NCBI GenBank assembly: GCA_028551475.1
Contig: CM052361.1
Coordinates: 7,323,501-7,387,500, forward strand
Direction: 5' to 3'
DNA from: Casuarina equisetifolia
Lineage: Eukaryota; Streptophyta; Magnoliopsida; Fagales; Casuarinaceae
Length of the DNA stretch: 64,000 nt
In this document: one piece after another, positions 1 to 12,980 of the stretch
How the letters are laid out: every line of letters begins with the position of its first letter
Numbering within the stretch: position 1 is the stretch's first letter
Made by a program: the position numbers and the translations under genes
The notes under the pieces: model-generated
What the model saw: the letters and a program-made list of their open reading frames with translations, nothing else
Database searches by the model: none
What the model was told of the DNA's origin: nothing

Positions 1-3000
1 GTGGTATCAAGATTCTTTAGAGCTATTATATAAATGACAACTTTTATCTATAAAGTCTTAAAAATTAAAATCTATCTCTTATGGTCAATTAATCCTAGAT
101 TGCTAGTCATACTATTATCAAATGTGGAAAGATCCACATACTTAAACTAAACAATCTTATATCAATTAACTCTAAGTTCTTCGAGAATAATAGTTTTTCA
201 TACAAATTAGTTATAAACTTTCCATCTACAAGTGTCATTTATATAAGTTTATTTTTTCTCATATCATTAGGATTTCATATAGAGTTAATACTACTTGCGA
301 ATAGGCCTTGAACACATACTATTGAGAGACAAGTTTCACACTTAATTTTCCACTACTGCTTAGTCTTTTTCTATATAGGGTTTTAGCAACGAGGATGGTT
401 TCTCCTCTACCCTACCAGTAATAGGTTATTTAGTGGCAAAATAGGTCCTATTTACTTACACAAGGGGTAGTAATAAAGAATGGACTCTGAATTGTACATG
501 AGCAATCACTGCTCGTGACATACGGCAGGCAAGGAAAACAACAACACACACCGAGATCTTTTCTTTTTGTTTTCATGAATAAGACATTTCAATGAAACAA
601 AAACGAAGAGAGCGAGACTGTCCTTGCAAACGCCCAAGGACAATAAAGCCGGCCAAAGCAACCCTGATAAAACCGAAGCAAGTTTGACTATATGCTCAAA
701 ATGGAATTACTAGACAAGCTGAGTCCTGCCCAGTTACTGAAACAAGAGATAATATAGCCAAGAGCTTAGGAGTAGAAGGCCCTAACTATTTTCCTAATGG
801 AAAGTCTTTTACGAGGATGCTCCTAATCCTACCCCCCATCAACACCCGATAAAAAAAATAAGGAACTTCGTAACAAACATCACTCCTCCAATTGTCTTGG
901 CTTGGAAAAGGCTAAGATTCCTCTCCCAACATAGTCCATGGACAGCAGAAACTACAAACACTAACCTAGCAATCAAGCGAGGGACTTGTCCCGGTACAAA
1001 CTGGTCAACCAATGGGGATATTTTCCCACCTCAACCTAATGAGGGGTGAACATGGTAGTTCACATGGATTTAGTCATATGGAGAAGAAAATGAGCAATAA
1101 AGAAAAGGTGATCAAGTGAAGCCTTCTCTGGACCACATAAATTAAAAGTCACGCCAAAAGAAAACGATGGACTGTGGGGCCAAGAGAGCATAGACTCCTA
1201 GCCAACAAGCAGAAAAAGGGCGAAAGTGACATGTTGACCCCATTGTTGGGGCTGGGCTAACATGCAGGTTTGCTTGCTGTGCTTCAACAGTTGAGATAGA
1301 ATAACTTCTCTTTACAGAGTACTTATTTGGTCATTTCATCATGTGTTCAGACAGAAAAGCTTAACAGAATTGCTTTGTACGTGATTTTAGGACTAGGCAT
1401 TATTTACTGGGAGATATTTTGAAATAAGGGAGTAGTTGGCCTATAATCAAAAAACTACAATAACATCAGAGAGGTTCAGTGCAGCATGCCTTCGTCCTTG
1501 TGGAAATTTTCTATTTCTTTAGTAGAATGATAAATTGTATTAATAAAAATTAGAATGAGCGAATGAACATAGTTAACGTTACAAAACCTACTACAATTAC
1601 AAAATAATAAAAGTTAGAAGATTTTAAATCTCACTCAAAATAACTTTTAAAAAAATATTATATTTCTAAATATAGAAACTTCTTTTGGTGTAACTTTTCT
1701 TATTTTAGACAATAGAATTGAGTTTTTTCTTTTTCTATTTTTGTAGGTTCATCCTCAAACTTCTTTGATCCTAAATGGATGTCGTTTATGAACCAAAACG
1801 TACACTAATTTAAACTATGCGGAGCCTCCATGTTTATGTAATATAAGAATGCGATCAACGACTAAAAAGTATGGGAAAGTAAATAAGTTGCATGTCTATC
1901 TCTCCTCTGCCCGAACACTATCGGGTACCTGAATCAGCTTCTTTCGTCCTTTTACCACTTTGTCTTAAATGGAAAAATGACTGGACATTTTACACTTCGT
2001 GGTTTTAGTTTCATGCGTATTAGCAAGTCTATGATCCTAAACTCTATAGGGAAAGCAAGGGGTTCTGAAACCATAAATACTAAACTGCAGGTAATCGAAC
2101 CTTTTCTATTCTTTCTTCGCCATTGTTTTTGTTCCAAATGAGAGAGAGTTAACATACATAAATGTCCGACCCACGATGATTTGAATCTATTAGAAGAATG
2201 CTTACAACACTAATGAACGGTTTTTTCTACTAATAACCATTCATTAGTTAAATTCTTTTAATTATCTAGAATTCCTATTAAACTTTGTTTAATAACTTAA
2301 ACTGATAAATAATGATTCAAACTCAAAGCATGTTTAAATTTAGTCAAAAATATAGTTGAAGGATTTGAACTCAAAATGCTTTTCAATTTACACTTCTCCA
2401 CACTAATGAAAAGATACACATCATCTTGAGAAAATGAGCGGACAAACAAAACAAAACCTTCCTCGAAAAAGTATGTTAAATGAATGTGGTAATTCATGTA
2501 GTGTTACAGCCATGGAGACAATTTGGTAATCCGCAAATGTTACAACTTTAAAGCATTGTACGGACTCATTGACCGTGCCATTGTGGGTCATTGATAAGAT
2601 GAAAGAATGGTTTGCCGTCAGCAGCATGGAGATAAAAGAGCTGCTTACGGTGAAAAGGACAGGGATGGGCCCCGGCTAAAAAGCATTGTCTAACTACTCC
2701 AAAGTTGTCTTTTCGGTTGCGTTGGCGTTGGACAGAAGCACGTTGAGAGTCTAGAGAGTTTTCGGCCTCCACATGAAGCCCAATCTTCGGCAAACCTGAG
2801 CGTAAATTTTGCCAAAAGTTTATATAATCCACCAGCAGCTCTTTCTTTTATGTTCTTTTCTTTTTTTTTTTTCAATTATTAACCTTTTGAGCTTCTCTTG
2901 AAAGTCCTGGAAGCCAAAACCCTAGCCCTAGCTTCTCTGTTGGAAAAGCATCATGGTCTTGTCCATGGTATCTTGCACTGCTCTCACGAAAGTTACAGAT

Positions 3001-3260
3001 TCACAGTTTGTTTGACGTCCAGTCAAGTGTGTATACATGAACAGTTTTGTTTCGTGGTATGTCCAATGTACATCTCTTCTGCCCTACGGCGAGTATGCTT
3101 GATCCCAGAAATAAATATTTAGATTAACTAGGGGACAATAAAGGATAGTGTAAAGAAAAACGTTCAAGTTGCAAGATACACCAGTTGGTGCTTTATGATA
3201 CCGTATCCTGAGCTCTTTTAAAAACGGTATTTCCTTTAAACTGGTACATGTGTCTTTATT
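1..3260. other. Intergenic DNA upstream of the TCP gene
   Basis: No protein gene is supported here. Open frames are short, start mostly at non-ATG codons and resemble no family I know. The first 450 bases are very AT-rich and could be decayed retroelement DNA, but I see no paired ends or primer site. About 480-1290 is less AT-rich and also lacks a coding pattern. The last few hundred bases presumably hold TCP control elements; none can be named with confidence. Confidence 0.5.
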
Positions 3261-3324
3261 CTAAAGCCACCTTTTGGGTACCACGCGCAGGGAAGTAAAA
3301 ATGGGAAGGAAGGACTGAACAAGA

Positions 3325-3330
3325 TATAAA
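3325..3330 (+). promoter_or_regulatory. TATA box of the TCP gene
   Basis: A TATAAA hexamer (context gatataaagg) lies 95 bases before the ATG chosen for the TCP gene. A start of transcription about 30 bases downstream would give a leader of roughly 60 bases. This is inferred from motif and spacing only. Confidence 0.5.
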
Positions 3331-3419
3331 GGATGGAGGAGATCGTCGCAACCGGGGGGACCTTCGTAGTTCTCGTTGCAAAAAGTTAGGGTTCTGTAGA
3401 GTGCAATTTGAAGCCACAG

Positions 3420-4552
3420 ATGTTCTCCTTCACCAATGCTCTCAATCCCTCTCCACACTTTCCATCATCATCTTACCACCCGCTTTCTCCTCCCGCTTTT
3501 TCTGAGCACGACCCTGACGACATGTTCTTTCACCAACACCAGTGCGAGTCGCTCTGTGGTTCCTTTTTGCCCATCAATGGTTCATTTCCTCAAAATCTAA
3601 TCAGCTTTCCAGTTGCAGAAAACCCTACAGTGACTGGGCAAAATAATGGAGACCCACTTGGTGATTCCGAGTTTCTTGCGAAGATACCGGTGAAGAAAGA
3701 TAGGCACAGTAAGATTTATACGTCCCGGGGCTTGAGGGACCGAAGGGTGAGACTATCCATTGATATTGCCCGCAATTTCTTCGATCTCCAGGACATGCTA
3801 GGGTTTGACAAAGCTAGTACGACCTTGGACTGGCTGCTGACCAAGTCTAGAAAAGCGATCGAAGAAGTAGCACGAATGAAGAAGGGTTTAAGTGGGTGTG
3901 CCAAGAATTTGTCATCGTCCTCCGAGTGTGAAGTGGTTTCGGGTGAAAACCTGGCAGAGATAATTTCAAAGAGCGGTTCACTTGCAGCTGTTTCAAAAGA
4001 AAAGAAAATGAAAGGGACGGATGAAGCTACCGCTCATATTCTTGCCAAAGAATCGAGGGCAAAGGCTAGAGCAAGAGCAAGGGAAAGGGCAAGGGAAAAA
4101 ATGCGCACCGGAATGCTGCCCGAGTCGGAAAAATGTTTGCAACAATTCAGGCCACTAACTCAGCCGGAAGCTTGTGAAAGATCATCTAAGGTGGTGGCAC
4201 AAATTGAACCTAGCTATCTACTATTACCAGATCAAGGCCCAAGAGCAAACGTTACTGAGGAATCTATTGCCATCAGAAGGAAGTTGAAGTCACCTGGGAG
4301 ATTGCTTTATCAGCCAAACCTGGTGATACCGAAAGACCTGAGCTCCAGCAGTCAGAACAGCAGCAGCTTTCCCAATTTACCTGTAAACTGTGCCATTCCC
4401 GTCATGAATCTTTCTAAAGGTATCTTCCAGAAGAATAAAACTATGGTTTAATAATCTCTTAACACCTAATATCTAAATTTGATGCTTAATTTGCAGAACT
4501 TCATATCCGTGGGAAAGCCATAGAAGGAAGCATCAGTCAACGTTTTGCCTAA
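3420..4552 (+). CDS. TCP transcription factor, ECE (CYCLOIDEA/TB1) clade
   Basis: Plant-specific DNA-binding regulator that controls organ growth, floral symmetry or bud outgrowth in its family. The first ATG in frame is at 3420. The basic helix-loop-helix TCP domain covers about residues 92-150 (KKDRHSKIYTSRGLRDRR, then LSIDIARNFFDLQDMLGFDKA). The ECE tripeptide that names the clade is at residues 169-171, and an Arg/Glu/Ala-rich R domain is at about 211-228. The frame is open to a stop at 4449-4451. A better model removes a 77-base intron 4420-4496 (AAAG|GTATCT...TTTGCAG|AACTT) and ends at 4550-4552, giving exons 3420-4419 and 4497-4552 and 351 aa. The TCP domain reads more like CYC/TCP1 (CYC2) than BRC1 (KIYT, DWLLTKS), and the neighbourhood matches that of Arabidopsis TCP1. 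Family call is firm; subclade is inference. Confidence 0.92.
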
Positions 4553-4562
4553 ACTGGTCTTT

Positions 4563-4825
4563 AAGGCACTACGCATTAGCTATGTAAGCTTTATTAGTTT
4601 CTTCATCTTATCAGAATACGGTTTACCATAGGAATTCTTGTGTTGATTTATCTCTTAATCACTTGCAGCATCGGCATCAATTAAGGTTTGCACGAATATG
4701 GTCTCAGGCTCTACGCATTAGCAATGTAAGCTGTACTTGTTTTTCCAATTTATATCAGAATATTGGTTGTAACCTGGGAACCCTTATGCATATTTATCTC
4801 CCAATCACTGCAGCAGCTTTGGCAT
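4563..4825 (+). repeat. Tandem-duplicated intron-like modules 3' of the TCP coding region
   Basis: Two diverged copies about 142 bases apart (4563-4676 and 4706-4825) share a CTACGCATTAGC(T/A)AT|GTAAGCT start, a central TATCAGAATA and an end of TTTATCTC...ATCAC(TT)GCAG|CA...GGCAT. Each copy looks like a small intron with flanking exon ends: about 4584-4668 (85 bases) and 4726-4813 (88 bases). Both lie after the TCP stop and would be 3' UTR introns. That they are spliced is inferred from the matching GTAAGC donors and CTTGCAG/CTGCAG acceptors. Confidence 0.65.
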
Positions 4826-7249
4826 TCGAATCCTAACTTAGATGCTTAGCTATTATTGTTATCTATTTTGTTTATGGAATTAGCCCATACGGTGATAACT
4901 CGATGATGAGCAGAGAGCTTGTCAAAACTTGGTCTCAAGGTTAAGGCATACAAAAACAACAAGTTGTAAGTCGAATTAAACAAATCGCTCCATAATCTCC
5001 TTTTTTTAACAAATTATATAAGTAAAAAGAAATATTCACTTCGTAATCACCTCCATGACATAATCTCCCTTTTTTCTTCAACCATATCAATAAATAAATA
5101 AAATTACTAAGAGCAATATCTTTTGATCACCTATAAACTATTTTATTTCTTAACTATAAACTAGACCTAAGTTATCCCCTCTAGAATTGCTAGTTAAGCA
5201 GAATTCAATTTATAAGATTGATCCAGTGGCAAATTAGATATCTACAAAACTCAAATGAATATTATTATCAAGTTTATTGACTTGGAGAGTCTCTAGTTAA
5301 AACTTTGGTATACCCTATTGCTACACTATTCTAACTCAAAGCTTAAATTTATAAATCCAATGTCAATATTGCTATGTAAATCTCACTCTTGTTCTCAGCA
5401 TACATGAAGTTCCTACAGTCTCCCCTTCATCTCTGAACCTCTACCATAACAACTATTTTCCCTTCAAGCAAAAGCCCCTCTAACAAGATCTTCACAATTG
5501 TCATGTATTTACCAAGAGCCTACAGGTCGATAGTACCCTCATGTCAAACAAATATTCCTTGTTATGCTCTACCATAGTTAGAAGGATCAAGAGCCCCTTA
5601 GGAGGTACAAGTAGCTGTAGCTCCAATACTCATTTTATTGATATCAAGTTTAATGCTACTTGTTAGGAAAAACCAAGTCCCCATAAATACCCAAATTAGA
5701 ACTTAATACAAGATCTTAACATATAGTTTGGGTTAGAACAATGGTATGTTTACTCACATTTGCTTTTACTTCGTGACGTAGGATCCCATCATGCACGAAA
5801 CTCCAACGATTTCTGAAGATAACCAAAAACAAAAAGTTGAAAAGTTAGAATTCTCCATCTTTGCTCCCTGTGCCATATCCTATAAAATAAAATAAATAAT
5901 CTGTAAAATTTAGTCATATGGTGTTGTAGAAGTCAATTCAACATTTTATGGATAGGTCTAAGATTTTTGCTTTGAGGTTGGAGCCTTATAGGTAGCTATA
6001 TTAAGATTTGTATCTAACTTTACTTCATCTTTAAGCTTGTTATTGAAGTGTTTTTAGAGAGGGAAAAAAAAAAAGGAAAAGAATCTTTTATTCTCTATTT
6101 CTTCCACTGTATCAGTAAGAAAAAAGATCAAGATCATAAACGATCAGCAGATTCCATTTTTGGTTGAATCTGTAGGCTTAAGAAACTCCATACAGTAAGA
6201 GCCTTAAAAATGTAGTCAGACATGAAACTTAAGTGTGATAGATTACTACTTCTGAAAGCCAATGAATCAATTCCAACACAATGAACTGTATGAATGATTT
6301 ACTAAAGTTAGGGGTCTTACAAATTGCAATAAAAAAATTTCTTTAGTCTTTCACTGGCCTAAAGTTATAAAAAACTAATTATCTTTTATGATATTGCTGG
6401 TTTCGATATCTTGAGGGCCTTGATAAGTGTTGTGCAAACTTCAGAGCATCCAAGACAGTACCATTATTTCTTATCCTTTGATTTGTAATTGCAAGCATTT
6501 GGAGTTTTCATGTCCTTTGCTGACCTAGGCTATGGAATGCAGTCACATTGCGGTTCTTGAGGAAAATTTTGCATGATTAAAGTTGGAAAATAGAAACAAT
6601 AATATTGGTCTTACAGAGTCCTTTGTAACCTCTTCATTGTATGACTCAGTAATTGGATATGAATACATGAACCTCCGTGTACTATTCAGGTACGTACTTA
6701 TGTATAAACTCAATTTAAATGCTTAAAAAAATTGCTTCTGAGTTTGAACAACTTCATAGGTATCATAAACACTGCCTTTAAGACGACAAGTAAAAGAATT
6801 CACTTTAAGTTTCTACAGATGATTCCTTTTATGATCTTGAATAGGTGTCCTGATGTATCAATATTCTTCAAGAACATGTAAAAGCATTATACTGTCATCC
6901 ATACACATTCAGATATAAAAAGTGTGACAAGATTAAATGCCCCAAAAGAGTCAAATCAATAAAGAGCACTCACTTGATCTTAGTTGTTGTGATCATTTCT
7001 GCTTCCTGGAAATGGTAAGTAAATCTACGGACTTTTTTCCACTGGAAGCTTGATTCTTGTCCACTGATAGGTTGCCGGATATAAATGTTTTGCTGGATAA
7101 CCTAGATGTACCTTTAACGCAAAAGAGCACGTCAAAGACAATAAGAGAATTTATATCAAGCGACACAGACATTACTTTTCCAGTCAACCAAACAACATTG
7201 ATGCCATATAAGAAGATCTTTCTGACTATTCATAGATCTCTTTGTAACC
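4826..7249. other. Intergenic DNA, no gene recognised
   Basis: AT-rich sequence without a coding pattern, paired repeats or RNA-gene signature that I can support. The first few hundred bases may include the polyadenylation region of the TCP gene. A purine run sits near 6060-6080. Confidence 0.45.
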
Positions 7250-7310
7250 TATATAAATAGAGCCCTTTCAAACTGGCCTGATACCCAAAGAGAGAGAGAG
7301 AACACCTACA
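7250..7310 (+). promoter_or_regulatory. Orphan TATA promoter with GA-rich leader
   Basis: A full-length plant TATA box, TATATAAATA, lies at 7250-7259. About 30-45 bases on comes an AAAGAGAGAGAGAGAAC tract of the kind common just after plant start sites. No convincing protein frame follows: the nearest ATG frames are short and unlike any family I know. It may drive a noncoding RNA, be a relic of a lost gene, or be chance. I looked for a long miRNA-type hairpin downstream and found only short stems. Confidence 0.3.
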
Positions 7311-8110
7311 ACTGCAGCATGTCAGTATTTTTTTCCCTACTGTCTTCTGCTGAATTATGTGAATACTATACCCTTGAGAAATTCAGACACTTCCAGTTCA
7401 GCTGACTTATATTTGAAAAATCTGTCGTACAGAAACAGTGTATATTTTAACAGTACCACGTTCCTTGCACTTTTTTGGGTTGGCTCTACGTTTGGTTCTG
7501 GTTCTGTATATTTTGTTCAGAAAAGAGCTTCAATAGAACATAACAAGGTATTGAGAATGCAATTCCTACGATAAACAGCGACAAAAAAGTTTGTAGATAG
7601 AAGGTCCGGCAAAATTTGTCAACTAGACTAATGATAATGCAATTCCTTTGTTTTTAGGAATAACCAGAATATCTTCTACTTTCGACGCCCTCCAAGCTTA
7701 AATTCGCATGGGAACCGGAAGTTCAATTAGGCTTATTCTACTTTTTATCACAAAGTCATTCTTAAAATTGCATAAGGGAGCTTGTTCCTTCCAATTTCAG
7801 ACTAGAATCATACTAATCAACTCTACCAGAATAAGGTAGTTGGCACAGTGTGATTGAAATTATACGACAGTTGTATATCTCTCCTTGGACCTAAAAGCAA
7901 TGAAAACCTCAGGGTTTTCTGCAGAAGTGTCAGGACCATAAATAAAAGGCCCACAGAAATGGGGGACCTTTCATGGAGTTCATCTCAGCCCTGGGCAATA
8001 AAGAAGTGATATCAGTCTGACCACCATGCTGGTAGAACAACGACAAGTTTTCATCTCTCTTGTCGTACAAGTGATAAATTCTTCAAGAATTTTTTTTTTT
8101 TTTCTCTTTT

Positions 8111-8127
8111 GAGAGAGAGAGAGAGAG
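8111..8127. repeat. GA microsatellite
   Basis: An uninterrupted GA dinucleotide run, preceded by a pyrimidine-rich run, lies in noncoding DNA. It is probably length-variable between individuals. Confidence 0.8.
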
Positions 8128-11100
8128 TGCGTCCCTGTTTTTCGTCTTCTCTTTTTTCTTTGTTTTGTAAAGAGGGGTGAAGGACATAGTTGAGAATAAG
8201 TTTCTGTAAGCTTGATAAGATTCCAGCCACCGACACTGAGGAACTGCCTCGTGAAAACTATATCTGGCAGGGTTGAAAATCTTATTTATGCCAATATTAA
8301 GCAACACTTTCTATCATCTATAAAGATGACTATCAGCAAAGTTTTATCCTATGCAGTAAAAGCAAGCTTTTCATGCGTCTGCATCAGGAATTGCCAGCAA
8401 ACTTGCATACGTTCCATTCATCTTTTATGAACACAGCCCTCCTGAAGGTGCCGTGGGTCTGCGAGCGTCTGGTCAAGACTGTATATCAATATTAGACTTT
8501 GGCCGACAAAAATGGGCTAGATAAATTATCAAGCTTCTGTCAATTTGACACTTGAAAGAGACATGCATACCCATCAACTTCAGGAAACCAAAACGTTGTC
8601 GGAGATAAGAAGCCAACAGGATGGAGCACAATTCCAGCGTCCCACCGATGATTTCAAATTAAAGGGCCTGAAAGCAACATATTAGTTTAATCAAATATGG
8701 ATTCTTTTATTTCCCAATCCTTGACGGTAAGGTTGATGAAAATACTAGAAAATTGAATCAGGAACTTCTGTACAGCATCCCTAGATTGATATTTCTTTTT
8801 TATATTTAATAGTATTTCTTTCTTACTTCTCTACAGCATCTCACCAATGTCTTTTATTGACGGTAAAGAGATGTTGATGGTGTTCCTCCAAAAAGAAATT
8901 CTTTAATCTATTGAAAAAATGGTATATATGTATTAGGCATGTGGAACTTCCAAATATTCGTAAGTGTTAACAATTACGTAACTTAGTTAGGAATAGATAC
9001 TATTTGAGACTAAAAAATCCTAAGTTCAACACCAAGTGCATAGATGTTTGTACTTATTAAGAAAATTACCAAGACAAATGCTGATTATTGAATCTACCTT
9101 GCTACTTCTAAAAATATTTGTACAAGTAACATCATCATTATTGTCTGTCATCGACAGAGATATATGTTAAGCAGCATTTATGTGTGCGTCTGGATTAGCT
9201 TCTTTGGCAAATGATGCTAAAGGAACCTTTTTTCTGGATGTCTTCGTATTCCATTAGTCTCTAATCTATGTCGTCTCTCTGGCTAGCGGTGCTTCTCCTT
9301 ATTAGAGGAAGTAAATTTACAGGGTAGCAATGCATCTTCTTAAAAGAATTGAAGAGTAGCCGATTCACGTCATTATAGCTACACTATCCCATTTCAGAAG
9401 CTAATGTCTAATGCGAAGACTTTTATTCAATTCTCATCCATTTTACATTCACAAAATGCAACTTGATGTGTCAACTTTGTAGAAGATCACAGATGAACAG
9501 ATAAGTATATTTTCCTATGCTTTTACTCTAGAAAGAATTGTATCTTCATAATTGTAGTGATATCAAATATTTGGTCCACAGCAGTTTCGCAATTCAAATG
9601 TGCAATGATTTGTATTCAGCAAGCACAGTGAATGACACTATATCAAATATGTGCCTATGTCTCTGATGTGTATTTCATTTGCTGTTGTGTAAGCCTCGCA
9701 TTGTTTCAATACTTGCCGTACATACACGCCCTTTTCATGCTTTTGGAAAAAAGCTGGAGTACTACTATTCTGAATAGAAGCTGACCTGAAATCTGTAGTA
9801 GTGTTACCACAAAACATTCTTCAGCAAGTGGAGCTTTTATTCCAAAGAGTTTCTTTAGCTGTCGTATACCATGCCAGCATTGATTGCCGTCGTCCAAACC
9901 ACTACACCTGTTAAATCAGAGGAAAACAAGCGAACGGCTGAAAGGACTGAGTAAAGGTAAACAGCCAAAAGGCTAAAAGGATCCCTTTATTCATTGCGAG
10001 TGATTGGCACGTCTAGTTGCCACCCTCCCTGCAATAGAATCTGTCCAGTAAAAGGGTTTCAAGATTGTATTATTTAGTTAAATCTACTCTATTTCAATGG
10101 ATAATCTCATTTACCACGAAACTAAAATGGATTAGCATCATGCAGAGACTTCACAATCCATTTAGTTAATGTAGAACTAATTTGTAAGGCATCTCAATCT
10201 TAACTGCAAAAATCTCTACTGTTTTTGTCAAAGCCCACGAAACATTGAAATACTCATGAGTATGACGAGGTGTTACTTAGTTACTCTAATTTCATTTATC
10301 GCAACCCAAGAAGAGTAATGACCAAATCACATAAGTGACTTATAATGTGATTAGATTGCTTTGTTGTGATTTATCACGATCATTTAAATATAAATTCAAC
10401 CTCCTCCAACACAAAGTCAATGTAGGACTTCCTATGCATGCTCACAGTCAGAGTCTACCTATCTGGTTGGACTAATCCTCTGAGGTTTCACCGGACCTTC
10501 TACTTTGATCCTGAAGATTCTCTTAGGGGTTCCACGACCTAAAACCACAACATGTTATGAGGTTGTTCTGATGGCATTCATTAGAACTCTATCTGTAGAT
10601 AGAGCTCCTTGGATTATTAATAAAACTCTCTCACCCAGTAAGAAGTCAATAGAATTTATCATTATTTAACATTCGGCACACTTACCTAAGAAGGACTAAT
10701 ATTTTAAGTGCCATATGCTAAAAGCAGGTGGCTTAAAATCTTGTGATCTCATACATTTTAACTTTAAATTTAAGTTTCAAATCCGCACTTCTTAGAATGA
10801 GCTTTGAGAATATAAGCATTTTATTTTTATATCAGTGAAATCTACATCTAATGTAAAGTATACCGTATGTAAAAGATGAAATGACTAAAAAAGATTTTGT
10901 TTCAGAGGTGTTATCTTTATAAATCCATTCTTTACTATGCTAAAGTTTTGAACGTCATAAAAACGTTCATGCCAAGAATTAGTGAAGGCACATAATTCCG
11001 AATCCCCTCTCAAAACCCACAAATTAACAAGCATATGGAGTCATTCAATGGCTGTTTTTAACTCTTTTTTAAGGCTTCAGATGGAATCAGCTATTTGAGA

Positions 11101-12945
11101 ACATAAACAATAAGTAAAAACTCTCGTCGAAGTAGAAAATTATTTAGGAATAACCAATTAATGAATGATTGGAAAAACCAACTATAGGTATATTGGTTGA
11201 AAAGATCATCCAATAAGTAAAAACTCTTTTCGAAGCAGTACTATATATCATCATCATGCAGGTCAAAACCTATTAGAAACCAAAACCACACGAGCACAGA
11301 GAGTCGTGGGATGAAACTAGAGATTAGCCTACCTAAGAACAATCAGTTTGGAGACATAGTAGGTCAACCTGGGGCAATAAAAACGTACACCCTTTTGAGT
11401 GTCCAGTTTACAAAAAGATAGACATAGTGCTTAACTTGAAGGGGTATAATATTCTGGTGATTCATTATTCGTTCAGCAGTCACGTTTATGACCTCTGAAG
11501 TTTTGGAAAACAACAATCCTGTCCCGGTAACGATACTCAATGCAGTGTTCTAGTAACTTTCCATTGTCTAGTTAAGTTTCGAGGTTGAAAAGCCAACAAC
11601 TTGATAGTTCATTTCCTCACTACCGCTTTGGAAGAAAAGACCTTTCCTACATCATCCTGGCCTAATTATCTTCAGTTGGCTGGAAATGGACTTTGCCTTT
11701 GCTTGTGAGAGAAAAACCAGGCAGTCTCTAGACCTCTAACGGGTCCTCATTCCACCATTCGCTTTAGAGTGAAGAAATTGTTTATATTTGTAGATCGCTT
11801 CATTTTTTTACCAAATGGTCGGGATCTCTCAACCCTTGAAAGTGTTCGCTTCTAGCAAGAACATGCAAAGTTTTAAGGCCAACCCAAGAAGTTATCATAG
11901 CTGCAGTTATGCATGCAGATATACACACCCAAAACGGGATAGAAGATAAGGCTGTTCTCCTAGAATGCATTTCATTGGCGTAGGGTTAACCTTGTTTGAA
12001 ACTACGGTCAAGTTTCTAAATGGACATTGAAACATGCATTAATGTGGATAAAGCAAACTCAGATCTCGAAAACACCTCCACTATACTGTACTGTCTTCTC
12101 TTGAAAACACTTCCTGTATACTGTCTTCTTTAAGTTCCCGTGACGACTCCCTTGTCTAAGACTTGCTTTTTTACTTTAACTTTGTAAGCGAAGTAAACGA
12201 TCGAAAATCTAGAGAACTAACACAGGCAAGAAAGAGAACTTAAATTTCAAAAAAGAATAAGAGGGAAAAGACAAAACTACAAGGAAGGAAAGAGGAAAGA
12301 AGGGAAGGAAAGAAAAGAAGTGATCCTGTACTCCTATGGATGAAGAACCTTCTTTACTCCATCCTTATCCCTTCTCAAGCATCTTTATCCTCATATTGGA
12401 AGAAACAGAGCGGGAAAGATAAGAATGTCAGAGGCTGGTGGAGGAGAAGAACACAGGTGTCTTCGCAAGGCAGGAATGAAAACCAGAAAGAAAATAAGGC
12501 AAGAGAAAGGTGATGGAGACGGGGAAGAAAGTTTCATAATCATTACGCTGCTTGTCACTGTCTTTTGCTGGAACATGGTAATTTAAAAATTCTGAGAAGT
12601 TCGTCCCAAGCTTCTTCAACGATAAAAGAAAGGAGAAAAAGAGACTCAACATAGACAAAGTTCTTTTTTCAGCTGACCACCCACTTAGCTTCTAAACCAG
12701 AACGAAGTCTTAGATCGGAAAGGGGTAAAAGCAGCACTACGAAGCCATGATTGCTACCTTGCTAAAAAGACAGGCATCGTTAAAGAATTTTACCATTAAT
12801 TTAGACAGATTGAGTCGTCACAGTGACTAACATCACCAGAAACAGTAGCATCAAACAGTGATTTTTGTTAGAGGATGGAGAATTCTTGTGAAACTGAAAT
12901 CTAGGGACTGGAGTCGACCAATCCTGAGCAAACAAAAAGAAAAAC

Positions 12946-12980
12946 ACCCACACGCAACACACACACATACACACACAAAG
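12946..12980. repeat. Imperfect CA microsatellite
   Basis: A run of ACAC units with interruptions (acacccacac, then acacacacatacacacaca) lies in intergenic DNA. The small frames that cross it are low-complexity and are not genes. Confidence 0.75.

Noticed and set aside
2898-3122. 74-codon open frame on +
   Set aside because: It starts at TTG, has no family resemblance, and has no promoter or splice context.
3408-3419. Extension of the TCP frame to a TTG upstream of the ATG at 3420
   Set aside because: A plant nuclear gene would start at the ATG, and MFSFTNAL is a plausible start for the clade.
7330-7445. Possible hairpin (GCTGAA/TTCAGC) downstream of the orphan promoter
   Set aside because: The stem is only 6-7 bases with poor extension, far short of a miRNA precursor.
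8039-8069. Inverted repeat ACGACAAG...CTTGTCGT
   Set aside because: An eight-base stem alone is expected by chance in this much DNA, and there is no supporting context.
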